Of a DNA stretch of 64,000 nucleotides, positions 34,455 through 43,020 are shown in pieces. Numbering within the stretch: the stretch's first letter is position 1; each line of letters opens with the position of its first letter. The translations under genes and the position numbers were made by a program. The notes beneath the pieces were generated by a model. The model was given only the letters and a program-made list of their open reading frames with translations. It ran no database searches and was not told the DNA's origin. This DNA comes from Chondrinema litorale. Its GTDB lineage: Bacteria > Bacteroidota > Bacteroidia > Cytophagales > Flammeovirgaceae. The stretch is taken from assembly GCF_026250525.1 (NCBI RefSeq), contig NZ_CP111045.1, positions 460,471 to 524,470 on the forward strand. The letters run 5' to 3'.

Positions 34455-35336
34455 TTAATGTGCACCAATAGATCTTCGGTAAGCACTTGGAGACAATCCA
34501 GTTTTTTGTCTAAAGAAGCGGGTGAAGTAATTAGGGTCTTCAAAACCTAATTCATAAGATATTTGTGCCACTGTTTTTTTTATGTCGCCCAAATATCTTC
34601 TCGATTCGCTAATAAAGTAATCATGTATAATTTGCTTTGGAGATTTTGCTGAAACTTCGTGGCAAATTCTATTTAAGTGACCAGTAGAAATTTTTAAGCT
34701 TTCGGCATAGCTCTGTACCGAAGTATTAAAGTGATGATTTTCTTTTACTAGATGTAAAAAATTGCGGTAGTATATATTATATACATGATCTTTAATATCT
34801 ACAGATTTTAAGTCTTGCCTTGGTATGCGATAGAGCCTGATTAACAACATGCCGACTAAATATTCTAAGGCAAACTCTCTTGCCGGAAGTTGATTGTTAA
34901 ATTCGACAATACATTTATGCATGGTAACATATAAATTCTCAATTAATGCATTCTCCATATTTATTTCGCATATTAGTATTTCATCTATCGCGAAAATAAT
35001 ATTGGTATCTAAAGTAAGCATGCGCTCCAAAGCAATATCTGAAAGCGTAATAAGCCAGCCTGTAGTTTCAGGAGTCATTTGTAAACCATGCAACACATTT
35101 TTAGGAACAGTAATAAAAGACTTGGCTTTAACTTCAAAAGAGTTATCGTTTACAGTAAAAGTGGCTGAGCCAGTTTCGAACAAAAATATCTGAAATAGAT
35201 TGCTGTGTGCATGAGGCTTTATAAATCCCTTATTAAACTGGTATTTCTGGTTAATGGCACTTACATAAATTACATCTCGAACCAGATCGATTGAATCTTC
35301 TCCAAATAAACCATCATAATAAAACTTTTCCCGCAT
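34455..35336 (-). CDS. AraC family regulator upstream of the catechol operon
   Basis: Regulator of 293 residues. An N-terminal cupin sensor (about 25-130, with GFIKPHAHSNLFQIFLFETG and VPKNVLHGLQM) and a C-terminal AraC double HTH (about 195-290: ESLKISTGHLNRICHE, then QISYELGFEDPNYFTRFFRQKTGLSPSAYRR). Cupin-type AraC proteins of the PobC/PobR and BenR-like kind often sense aromatic compounds. It lies on the same strand just upstream of catB with a 201-bp gap, and probably controls the catechol operon in response to catechol or muconate. It is not proven to be the regulator; the gap holds no obvious repeat. Confidence 0.88.
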   Translation of the reverse strand: MREKFYYDGLFGEDSIDLVRDVIYVSAINQKYQFNKGFIKPHAHSNLFQIFLFETGSATFTVNDNSFEVKAKSFITVPKNVLHGLQMTPETTGWLITLSDIALERMLTLDTNIIFAIDEILICEINMENALIENLYVTMHKCIVEFNNQLPAREFALEYLVGMLLIRLYRIPRQDLKSVDIKDHVYNIYYRNFLHLVKENHHFNTSVQSYAESLKISTGHLNRICHEVSAKSPKQIIHDYFISESRRYLGDIKKTVAQISYELGFEDPNYFTRFFRQKTGLSPSAYRRSIGAH

Positions 35337-35579
35337 TGGTCAATTGCTTTTAACTGCATCCCATATTATTAATAATCTATTTGTTTAACAAACTCAATTC
35401 ATAAAAGATTTTCAATTTCTATTAATGGAAAAAACACGCTATAAAGCGTCAATCTCATTTCAATTATAGCTGAGATTAATGAGCTGAAAACATCTTTTTA
35501 TCGAATATTGAATCACTTATTTTTTCTTGAACTCTCTTTATGTATTTTTGATGTTTCAACATCATTTAACACGATAAAT

Positions 35580-36455
35580 ATGAAAACAAAAACGCAAAGA
35601 AACTTTTTAATACTCTTATTATTTTCTGCGCTTTATTTTATTTCTTTTCAAGGTTTTTCTCAGAGCAAATTTGGCGGTGCAACACTCTATACTGTTAGAG
35701 CAGAAATGGACAAAGCCCCTGAAGAAACTTTACAAGAAATTGCTAATATAGGCTATAAATATATTGAGGCTACAGGCTATAAAGACGGTAAGTTTTATGG
35801 TATGGAACCAAAGGAGTTTAAAAAATTTCTTAAAAAGCTCAAGCTAACACCAGTAAGTACACACATGGGAGCTGCTACTTTGGACAATGCAGATGAATTT
35901 ATTGCTGATGCCAAAGCTGCTGGCTTTAAGTATTTTGTAATTCCAGTTCCTCCAATGGGACATTTCAAATTCGATCCTGAAACTCGTACAATGTACATGA
36001 GTGATGATATTGAGTTTGTAACAAACTTCTTAACTACTGTAGGTAAGAAATGTAAAGACGCTGGAATGGAGTTACTTTACCACAATCACGATTTTGAATT
36101 TAAAGAAGATAAGAATGGCATAGTTCCAATCGAACATTTTCTAAAAAATACTGATCCTGAGATAGTGAACTTCCAAATGGACTTATATTGGGTTACTAAA
36201 GCTGGTGCAGACCCTGTTGAGTACTTCGAGAAATTTCCGGGTCGTTTTAAAATGTGGCACGTAAAAGACATGGACGAAGAAGGTAAATTTGCTCCTGTTG
36301 GAACTGGCACCATCGATTTCGCTAAAATTAGAGAGAAAAAAGAGTTATCTGGAATGATCTACTACATTGTAGAGCAAGACCAAACTTTTGAATTAGCACC
36401 TCTAGAAGCTATTAAAATTAGCCACGGAAACTTAAAGAAATTCGGTTTTAAATAA
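35580..36455 (+). CDS. Secreted sugar phosphate isomerase/epimerase-like TIM barrel
   Basis: Xylose-isomerase-like TIM-barrel protein of about 291 residues with a Sec signal peptide (MKTKTQRNFLILLLFSALYFISFQGFSQ). The start at 35580 was chosen because it opens the signal peptide; 24 codons of open frame precede it but do not look like a signal. Body motifs: TLYTVRAEMDK, GYKYIEATGY, TPVSTHMGA, LLYHNHDFEF (His/Asp metal ligands), FQMDLYWVTKAGADP, and KMWHVKDMDEEG. Members include hydroxypyruvate isomerase-like and inosose isomerase-like enzymes acting on keto sugars; this one acts outside the cytosol, and its substrate is not known. It is followed by a strong terminator. Confidence 0.87.
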   Translation: MKTKTQRNFLILLLFSALYFISFQGFSQSKFGGATLYTVRAEMDKAPEETLQEIANIGYKYIEATGYKDGKFYGMEPKEFKKFLKKLKLTPVSTHMGAATLDNADEFIADAKAAGFKYFVIPVPPMGHFKFDPETRTMYMSDDIEFVTNFLTTVGKKCKDAGMELLYHNHDFEFKEDKNGIVPIEHFLKNTDPEIVNFQMDLYWVTKAGADPVEYFEKFPGRFKMWHVKDMDEEGKFAPVGTGTIDFAKIREKKELSGMIYYIVEQDQTFELAPLEAIKISHGNLKKFGFK

Positions 36456-36494
36456 TTGAATTGGTTTAAAGTTGAATCTTTAGACAATTAATAA

Positions 36495-36543
36495 AAGGAT
36501 GAAGGTCACTCGAAGTAGCTAGACTTTCATCCTTATTTTTTTT
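36495..36543 (+). terminator. Rho-independent terminator after the TIM-barrel isomerase
   Basis: A 13-bp stem AAGGATGAAGGTC (36495-36507) pairs with GACTTTCATCCTT (36522-36534, one G-U pair), followed by ATTTTTTTT. Confidence 0.9.
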
Positions 36544-36691
36544 ATAACTTCTTATAATCTCTTCCACCAACCTACTCCTTTTCACATATGGATTGTCTAT
36601 AAACAATTGAATATGAGCGTAGTTGCAATTGTAGAAATACTCGAAAAACTATTAGATAGATAAATTTTACAATTAAACAACTACCACAGCT

Positions 36692-37912
36692 ATGAATAAC
36701 TTTCTTGAAAAATGGGGAGAAGCAGCTTATACTTCCACAGGTTTCTTCTGGATGGCGTTATGGGCATTTATACTCGGTTACATTGTAAGTTCTGCTATTC
36801 AAATTTTTGTTACCGAAAAACGAATGCAAAAAGCAATGGGCGACAAAAGCATTAAAAGTATTGGGTTAAGTTCTTTTTTTGGGTTTATAAGTAGCTCTTG
36901 TAGTTTTTCAGCTTTAGCTACTACAAAATCATTGTTTCAAAAGGGCGCTAGTTTTATTGCATCTATTGCTTTTTTATTAGCATCTACCAATCTGGTAATT
37001 GAGTTAGGGATTATTATTTCAATCTTTTTAGGTTGGCAATTTGTAGTTGGTGAATACCTTGGTGGTGTCTTACTCATATTTTTTAGTTGGTTGCTCATCT
37101 ACTTAATAAAGCCTAAAAAACTCATAGAAAATGCCCGAAATAGACTTGAAGATACTAAAGATGAAATGGAAAACGATGCATCAATAAAAGAAAAAATTAA
37201 GTCGACCGAAAACTGGATAAAAGTAGGGAAACAATTTGGTATGGAATGGAAAATGGTTTGGAAAGATGTAACTCTAGGATTTACCATTGCAGGTATTGTG
37301 GCTGCTTTTGTTCCTGATTCTTTCTTTCAAACTCTCTTTATAAATACTGGAGAAAATACAGATTCATTCAGTTTTTTCACTTTACTAGAACATGTAATTG
37401 TTGGACCTATAGCCGCTTTTATCACCTTTATTGGTTCTATGGGAAATATACCTTTAGCAGCTTTGCTTTTGGGTAAAGGAGTTAGTTTTGCTGGTGTATT
37501 GGCATTTATCTTTAGCGATTTGGTGGTTTTTCCTGTGTTAAGAATTAATGCAAAATACTATGGATGGAAGATGTCGTTTTTTATACTTTTTCTACTATTC
37601 ACTTCACTTATTGTTACCTCATTAGCTTTACACTACGGATTTGATTTAGCTGGTCTATTACCAGAAGCTTCTGGCAAAAGCATTACTGAAAGCGAACATT
37701 TTAAAATTAATTACACCTTCTTTTTGAACATTGCTTTTATTGTAATCTCTGGAATATTGATTTATCTGGGTTTTGTTATAGGTAAAGATGTGATGCATCA
37801 TAAAGAAATGGCTCCAAAGAGTATGACATTAGAGAAAGTATTAACCGTTCTTGTGTTTATCTGTTTTGCATGGCTTGTTGGTGGTATAATTGTAAAATTA
37901 TTTGTGCTATAA
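36692..37912 (+). CDS. ArsP/YraQ-like permease
   Basis: Inner-membrane permease of 406 residues with about eight to ten TM helices, matching the permease family that includes ArsP (organoarsenical efflux) and YraQ. The motif SSSCSFSALATTKSLFQKGASFIASIAFL carries the small-residue and Cys signature of this family, and a matching repeat HVIVGPIAAFITFIGSMGNIPLAALLLGKG appears in the second half. A cytosolic loop of about 60 residues (LIENARNRLEDTKDEME) links the two halves. The natural substrate is unknown; organoarsenicals are the characterised example in this superfamily. Divergent or operon partners are absent: it sits alone, followed by a bidirectional terminator. Confidence 0.82.
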   Translation: MNNFLEKWGEAAYTSTGFFWMALWAFILGYIVSSAIQIFVTEKRMQKAMGDKSIKSIGLSSFFGFISSSCSFSALATTKSLFQKGASFIASIAFLLASTNLVIELGIIISIFLGWQFVVGEYLGGVLLIFFSWLLIYLIKPKKLIENARNRLEDTKDEMENDASIKEKIKSTENWIKVGKQFGMEWKMVWKDVTLGFTIAGIVAAFVPDSFFQTLFINTGENTDSFSFFTLLEHVIVGPIAAFITFIGSMGNIPLAALLLGKGVSFAGVLAFIFSDLVVFPVLRINAKYYGWKMSFFILFLLFTSLIVTSLALHYGFDLAGLLPEASGKSITESEHFKINYTFFLNIAFIVISGILIYLGFVIGKDVMHHKEMAPKSMTLEKVLTVLVFICFAWLVGGIIVKLFVL

Positions 37913-37915
37913 ATA

Positions 37916-37953
37916 AAAAAGCGTTTTGGAGTAGATCTTCCAAAACGCTTTTT
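37916..37953. terminator. Bidirectional rho-independent terminator between convergent genes
   Basis: Perfect stem GCGTTTTGGA/TCCAAAACGC (37921-37930 with 37939-37948) flanked by A-run and T-run (AAAAA, TTTTT), so it can stop transcription from both the permease (plus) and the amidohydrolase (minus). Confidence 0.93.
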
Positions 37954-37971
37954 ACCTATCAATAGAATAGG

Positions 37972-39312
37972 TTACAATTCATTTTTGTACACCTTTCCAT
38001 CTTTCATAATGAGCTTTAAGTTTTCTTTGTAGTTTACAATTACCTGCTCATCTTCTAGTGGGTTTCCTTCATAAATTAAAAGGTCTGCGTAAGCACCGGG
38101 CTCAACTACGCCCAATTTACCTTCAGTATAAGGATCTAACTTGCCGCACATTGCCAGCAATTTTGCATTGCCAGAAGTTGCTTGCTTTAGCACTTCTAAA
38201 GGTGTATACCATCTTACTCTAGATGTAAATTCTTGAAGTGCTCTTTCTTCACCACCAAGTGGACCGAAAGCATCTGTGCCATAACCAAGGTTAACATTGT
38301 ACTTTTTAGCCAATTCCATTTCGTTAATTGCACCGGCTCTTACCTGTAGTGACTTCTTCATTCGGTTGGTGAGCTCTACGGTAGAATCTGGAGCTGGTCT
38401 TAAACTCCAATAACTTTGTGGTACTAACCAAGCATCTTTTTCTTTAATCAATTTCATGGCTTCTTCGTCTACCAAATGTCCATGATCTATACATTTTACA
38501 CCAGCTTCTAATGCACGAATAATTCCTTTTGATGTATAAATGTGTACTGCTACATAAGTATCCCAGTCAGCAGCAGCTTCAACAGCAGCACTTAACTCAT
38601 CTGGCGTAAATTGCACTGAATGGATAGGATCAAACTCAGATGAGATTCCACCACCGGCCATCACTTTTAGTTGTGTGGCTCCATTTTTTAAGTTTTCTCT
38701 AGCTGCCTTAAGCACTTCTGGTCTTCCATCAACTAAATAAAACCAACCTTGCTGGTCCATTGGTAAATTACCTTTGCCAGCAAAGTGTGGGTTAGGTTCA
38801 CTCGGATTTCTAAAGTCACCATGCCCAGAAGTTTGCGAGAGAAAACCGCCAGAAGGGTAAATTCTTGGTCCGGGAATAATGCCTTCGTCAATAGCTCTTT
38901 TGAGGCCAAAAACTGGTCCACCTAGATCGCGTACAGTAGTAAAACCCAGCATTAAAAAATTTTCGGCTGCTTTAGTAGATTTAGCTGCAATGTACATCCA
39001 ATGCTCGCTGTTACGCCTGTCGTTTCCTCTTGAGGTAGTTGCCAAGTGCGTGTGTGCATCAGACATACCGGGAATAAGTGTTTTGCCTTTTCCATCTATA
39101 ATGTTGGCGCCATCTGGTGCAGAAAGATTTTTTCCAACCTCTTTTACAAGGTTATCTTCAATTAATACACTTTGTCCATTTTTCAATTTATCACTGGTTC
39201 CATCCCATACATTTACATTTTGTATTAATGTAAAGTCTTGGGCAGATAAAAAATGAGAAAACAAACAAAGAAAAATGAGAGTAGTAAAGTTTAGGGATAA
39301 TTTTGAATACAT
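37972..39312 (-). CDS. Secreted amidohydrolase family enzyme
   Basis: Metal-dependent amidohydrolase of 446 residues with a signal peptide (about 1-25, ending FLSAQ). Metal-ligand HxH is at H87/H89 (SDAHTHLATT), the Lys-like position appears in QLKVMAGGG, later His in AVHIYTSKG and DHGHLVDE, and the Asp in LGYGTDAFGP. The layout is that of imidazolonepropionase-like or prolidase-like Bacteroidota enzymes that act outside the cytosol, with substrates ranging from dipeptides to N-acyl compounds. The gene is monocistronic. The subfamily cannot be assigned with confidence. Confidence 0.88.
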   Translation of the reverse strand: MYSKLSLNFTTLIFLCLFSHFLSAQDFTLIQNVNVWDGTSDKLKNGQSVLIEDNLVKEVGKNLSAPDGANIIDGKGKTLIPGMSDAHTHLATTSRGNDRRNSEHWMYIAAKSTKAAENFLMLGFTTVRDLGGPVFGLKRAIDEGIIPGPRIYPSGGFLSQTSGHGDFRNPSEPNPHFAGKGNLPMDQQGWFYLVDGRPEVLKAARENLKNGATQLKVMAGGGISSEFDPIHSVQFTPDELSAAVEAAADWDTYVAVHIYTSKGIIRALEAGVKCIDHGHLVDEEAMKLIKEKDAWLVPQSYWSLRPAPDSTVELTNRMKKSLQVRAGAINEMELAKKYNVNLGYGTDAFGPLGGEERALQEFTSRVRWYTPLEVLKQATSGNAKLLAMCGKLDPYTEGKLGVVEPGAYADLLIYEGNPLEDEQVIVNYKENLKLIMKDGKVYKNEL

Positions 39313-39471
39313 GATATTGAAGTAGTTTTAATCATTAAGAGATAATCAAATATAGCCTTATCATTAAAAAAATATCAATATTTCGATATATTCATTATTA
39401 ATTTAAATAGATTATTGATAGTATTTTATTAAAAATACAATTTTAGGCTTGTGAAATAAAACTAACTTCAC

Positions 39472-40008
39472 CTATTTTTCGCTTCTTTCTACATCATACC
39501 AAAGCTGAACAAGACCAGAAGGATAGGATATACTTTGTTTGTACTTAATATTTTGCTCAGGTCTACCATCTTTAAACAAGGGAATGCCATTACCTAATAG
39601 ATGAGGGATAACTGAAATAATAAGCCTATCAATTAATGAATTTTTAAGCAATTCAAAAACAATTTCTCCACCTCCATCGCAATAGATATCTTTACCTTCT
39701 TTGGTTTTCAATTTTTTGATTAGCTCTACCACATTGTTATGATAAACTACATGCTCTTTTGTTCCTGTTTGTGATTTAGAAATTACATACACATTTTTAT
39801 CTTTATGAGGTATATCAATACCAAAAGATAGCACTTTATCAAAAGTTTTGCGGCCCCAAATTACGGTGTCTACTTGGTATTGGAATGCATGATATCCATA
39901 ATCTTCGTTGGGCACTTCTACCATAGAAAGAAAGTCTATATTGCTATCTTTTTTAGCAATATAACCATCAAGACTCATCGCGATGTAAAGAATTAATTTT
40001 CTATCCAT
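39472..40008 (-). CDS. RibD-like dihydrofolate reductase family protein
   Basis: About 178 residues with the Rossmann-like fold of the DHFR/RibD C-terminal family. The start Met at 40008 (MDRKLILYIAMSLDGYIAKKDSNIDFL) matches relatives, and the frame from 40017 adds three residues only. Motifs: MSLDGYIA, TVIWGRKTFDKVL, VYVISKS, YCDGGGEIVFELLKNSLIDRLIISVIPHLLGNGIPLF. Related proteins reduce pteridine or riboflavin-type intermediates, but many stand-alone copies such as this have unknown substrates. No riboflavin genes are next to it, so involvement in flavin synthesis is unlikely. Confidence 0.87.
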   Translation of the reverse strand: MDRKLILYIAMSLDGYIAKKDSNIDFLSMVEVPNEDYGYHAFQYQVDTVIWGRKTFDKVLSFGIDIPHKDKNVYVISKSQTGTKEHVVYHNNVVELIKKLKTKEGKDIYCDGGGEIVFELLKNSLIDRLIISVIPHLLGNGIPLFKDGRPEQNIKYKQSISYPSGLVQLWYDVERSEK

Positions 40009-40268
40009 AAAAAACATCTATATATAACTTACCTTATTCTTGTAATAACCATAAGTAATTACAAAACCACTTCGCTATCCTTCTAAATTGCAACTATTTT
40101 TTCTCAAATTGATAACTTTTATTTAAAATTATTTACAAATATTCCCCTTATTTCTTGTGATTTTTCCAACTTCATTATTAATTTTCGTAATTAGTAATTG
40201 CATTTTTTAAATGTATAATTGCATTATTCTGGAATCGACAAATTTTTTGACTAAAAATTAATCTAAAA

Positions 40269-41045
40269 TTGCAAAAGATAAACATACTACAAAAAAAAGG
40301 TAGTAAACCTGAGACAATAGTATTTATACATGGAAATTCAAGCTCAAATAGAATCTATGATTCACTATTTGGTTCAGACCTTATTCCCTATAATCTTATT
40401 AGCTTTGATCTTGAAGGTCATGGCAATTCAGAAAAAAATGGTAGTTATTCTATTGAAGGGTTTAAGAAGAATATTTTAGATGTATTAAATACAATTAATG
40501 GAAAATTTATTTTAGTTGGACATTCATTTGGCGGACATTTAACTTTAGAAATTGCAGACGAAATATCTGAGTTAGAAGGTATCGTGATATTTGGAACTCC
40601 TCCATTAAAAAATCCAATTAATTTAAATGAGGCATTTTTGCCAAATCCACATGGTGCTACCCTATTTACAGAATCACCTTCTCAAAAAGAAGTTGAGGCA
40701 TTTTTTGAAGATACAGTAACAATTAAAGAAGTCATTCCTATTTTACAGGAAGATTTTGATAAATCAGACCCAAAAATTCGATCGGCTATAGCATTAGGTA
40801 TTGCAACACCAAATGCATTTAAGGATGAAAGGACTGTTTTTCTCGGATTAACGATTAACAAATGTATTATTCATGGAGAAAATGATTCTATAATCAACCT
40901 AGATTATATTAAACAAATTCAGACAGATGCGAATAATTCCTTTGAAATCAAAATCGTTAAAAACAGTGGACATTATCCATCTTTAGAACAACCAGATGAT
41001 TTTTTAACATTAATAGCAGATTTTGCTAATTCAACATTTGGATAA
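40269..41045 (+). CDS. Alpha/beta hydrolase, TTG start
   Basis: Small serine hydrolase of about 258 residues, first gene of a three-gene run with two LuxR-type regulators (5 and 10 bp gaps). The Ser nucleophile S86 sits in LVGHSFGGH, oxyanion HGNSSSNRIYD near the start, Asp/Glu in IHGENDSIINL, and the His in SGHYPSLEQPDD. No ATG lies in the first 90 residues and an in-frame stop lies close upstream, so a TTG start at 40269 must be used (or the gene begins later at a shorter product, which would remove the oxyanion motif). Substrate unknown; small esters and lactones are typical. Confidence 0.85.
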   Translation: MQKINILQKKGSKPETIVFIHGNSSSNRIYDSLFGSDLIPYNLISFDLEGHGNSEKNGSYSIEGFKKNILDVLNTINGKFILVGHSFGGHLTLEIADEISELEGIVIFGTPPLKNPINLNEAFLPNPHGATLFTESPSQKEVEAFFEDTVTIKEVIPILQEDFDKSDPKIRSAIALGIATPNAFKDERTVFLGLTINKCIIHGENDSIINLDYIKQIQTDANNSFEIKIVKNSGHYPSLEQPDDFLTLIADFANSTFG

Positions 41046-41050
41046 CTGTT

Positions 41051-41761
41051 ATGGCTCGGTTTACTGAAAATGAATCTATTAGTAACAATAGACTTCATGT
41101 TTATCGATTGGTAAAACTATCTGAAAAAGACCCTAAAGTCTTTAAGTCAGTTTGTGAATATATGCCCTATCCTATTACTATAAACAAAGTGGATAGTCTG
41201 GATTTGGTGTATATGAACCACATGTCTATTAGTGGTTTTGGTAACGAAATCGCTGATACTATTTTGTCTAAAGGATTCGGTAAGTTGATAGAAATATCAG
41301 ACAAACAAGTACTTAACCGGATGCTGTTTTTAATCAAAAATTACAAACAAGAGAATGACCGAAACTCAGTTTTAACCTATTTACAACGACTGAAACTCGG
41401 TGGAGAAATGTCTTGGTTGTTAAGCAACAAAATCTTTTATGGCGATGGCAAATTGTATTTCAATTTTTTTTACTCTTTAAACGATTTAGGTAAACCAGGT
41501 AAAGTACTAGAAGATATACTTGGCGAAGCCTATGTAAACAGAAATGGCTGGGAGCTATTTAGTTCTCTCTCCAAAAGAGAAAAAGAGATAATGCAATTGT
41601 TTGCCAGAGGGCTTAACAATAAAGAAATTGGCGACAAGCTTTTTATCTCCAAATTAACAGTAGATACTCATCGCAAAAACATATTTAACAAGCTGAAAAT
41701 TAAATCTTTCAATGAACTATTTAAACTCGCGCAGGCCTTCTACCTAATAGAAGAATATTAA
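41051..41761 (+). CDS. LuxR-type regulator, tandem copy 1
   Basis: A 236-residue DNA-binding regulator. The first 150 residues have a PAS-like character (no transmembrane part, no autoinducer-binding motifs). The C-terminal LuxR HTH covers about 172-234: LSKREKEIMQLFARGLNNKEIGDKLFISKLTVDTHRKNIF with the DTHRKN recognition-helix signature. It is closely paralogous to the next gene. It is tightly coupled to the hydrolase upstream. A response to a small molecule or to a phosphorelay is possible; there is no receiver domain, so the input must come through the N-terminal domain. Confidence 0.87.
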   Translation: MARFTENESISNNRLHVYRLVKLSEKDPKVFKSVCEYMPYPITINKVDSLDLVYMNHMSISGFGNEIADTILSKGFGKLIEISDKQVLNRMLFLIKNYKQENDRNSVLTYLQRLKLGGEMSWLLSNKIFYGDGKLYFNFFYSLNDLGKPGKVLEDILGEAYVNRNGWELFSSLSKREKEIMQLFARGLNNKEIGDKLFISKLTVDTHRKNIFNKLKIKSFNELFKLAQAFYLIEEY

Positions 41762-41771
41762 ACTGAATGAT

Positions 41772-42476
41772 ATGTTTCGACTTACTGAAATAGAAACTTT
41801 AAGTAATAACAAATATCAGATGTACCGGTTGATGAATCTTTCGCAAAAAGATCCTGAAACGTTTAACAGTATATGTGATTTTCTTCCTTTTTTTATCACC
41901 ATCAATAGTGTAAAAAGCCTTAGATGGATTTACTACAATAATGAAGTTAAGAATTCTTTCGGAAGCATTGCCGAAGATTGTATTAATATAGGTGCAAGCG
42001 CCATCGAAAACATCTCAGACCAAAATGTTTTAAAACAGGCTTTATTTGCTATTGATCAGTTTAAAAACATCAACGATCATCAGGCAATACTCACATTACC
42101 TCAAAGAGTTAAGATTGAAGATAAAATGACTTGGGTGGTGAGTAATAAAATGTTTTATCATCACGATGATCAGTTTTTTAATTTGTTTTATAACCTAACC
42201 GATTTAGGTAAATCAGGACGAATAATAGAAGATATTTTGGGTGAAACATTTATTAAAAGAGATGGCTGGGAAATATTTTGTTCTCTTACTAAAAGAGAGA
42301 AACAAATAATGAAATTATTAGCTAATGGGCATACAAGTAAAGAAATTGGTAACATGCTATTTATTTCTAAATTAACTGCTGATACTCACCGAAAAAACCT
42401 TTTTAGCAAACTAGATGTGAAGTCTTATACAGAGTTGATAAAACTGGCACAGGCCTTTGAGATTATTGAAACATAA
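41772..42476 (+). CDS. LuxR-type regulator, tandem copy 2
   Basis: A 234-residue paralogue of the preceding gene, 10 bp away. Both share the start RxTExExxSNNxxxxYRL, a PITIN/FITIN core with later MSW-SNK-FYG/YH, DLGKxG, EDILGE and GWE-F-SL-KREKxIM. The HTH again has KEIGNMLFISKLTADTHRKNLF. Two successive copies point to a recent tandem duplication; the core residues differ enough (roughly half identical by eye) that they may have split functions or form a heterodimer. Regulatory target unknown. Confidence 0.87.
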   Translation: MFRLTEIETLSNNKYQMYRLMNLSQKDPETFNSICDFLPFFITINSVKSLRWIYYNNEVKNSFGSIAEDCINIGASAIENISDQNVLKQALFAIDQFKNINDHQAILTLPQRVKIEDKMTWVVSNKMFYHHDDQFFNLFYNLTDLGKSGRIIEDILGETFIKRDGWEIFCSLTKREKQIMKLLANGHTSKEIGNMLFISKLTADTHRKNLFSKLDVKSYTELIKLAQAFEIIET

Positions 42477-42480
42477 CTCG

Positions 42481-42894
42481 CTATTGCTTTCTCAATCTGA
42501 TAAAACAATTTACAGTATCTTCAACATTGTTATACCATTCAACACAATAGCCTTCTGGAGCCAAATCGTAGTGTTTGATTAATTGGTCAAATGCATCTTT
42601 AATTTTCTGTGGGTTTTCTCTAAAATGCTCAACTATAATAGAAATATACTTGCCTTTTTTTAATAACAAAGTTTGACAATTGTATTTTTCTGCCTCATTA
42701 GCAAAAGTCTCTTCCGTTGCTGCTTTATAAACTATAATTCCATTTTCTGGTCGGGAGATGCCGAAATACTTTCTATCTCTAGAGAATGGCACCATATTGT
42801 GCAACTTTTGATGTGCTTCCAACACACCTTCTGGAAATGATATAGCCTGAATATAAAATAATTTAATGTTACTTTCTAAAATAAACTCTTCCAT
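42481..42894 (-). CDS. GyrI-like/effector-binding domain protein
   Basis: About 137 residues; the frame is open to 43005 but Met at 42894 (MEEFILESNIKLFYIQAISFPEG) is the likely start, and the upstream part overlaps a terminator. The pattern (FPEGVLEAHQKLHNMVPFSRDRKYFGIS, then a strand TLLLKKGKYISIIVEHFRENPQKIKDAFDQLI) resembles GyrI/SOUL-like small-molecule binding (bacterial effector-binding) domains. Such proteins bind drugs or metabolites; here no DNA-binding domain is fused. It converges on the LuxR tandem (5 bp) and its function is unknown. Confidence 0.65.
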   Translation of the reverse strand: MEEFILESNIKLFYIQAISFPEGVLEAHQKLHNMVPFSRDRKYFGISRPENGIIVYKAATEETFANEAEKYNCQTLLLKKGKYISIIVEHFRENPQKIKDAFDQLIKHYDLAPEGYCVEWYNNVEDTVNCFIRLRKQ

Positions 42895-42990
42895 TTTATA
42901 GGGTTTTAATTTGATTATGCCTACAATTTTAAAAGAATTTAAACTGAGAAAACTGGTAACAAAACGACACTTCTGTGGGGCATTTGCGGC

Positions 42991-43017
42991 AAAAAAAACC
43001 TGCATAAAACAGGTTTT
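42991..43017 (-). terminator. Rho-independent terminator after the PP2C-type gene
   Basis: Stem AAAACCTG/CAGGTTTT (42995-43002 with 43010-43017), read on the minus strand and followed by T residues (42994-42991). It lies 3 bp past the stop of the phosphatase gene. Confidence 0.85.
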
Positions 43018-43020
43018 CTT

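Noticed and set aside
37916..37953. Possible mobile-element end at the long inverted repeat
   Set aside because: It lies between convergent genes with A and T runs, so a bidirectional terminator explains it.
42895..43005. N-terminal extension of the GyrI-like protein
   Set aside because: The extra 37 residues cross the phosphatase terminator hairpin and do not resemble the family; Met at 42894 is better.
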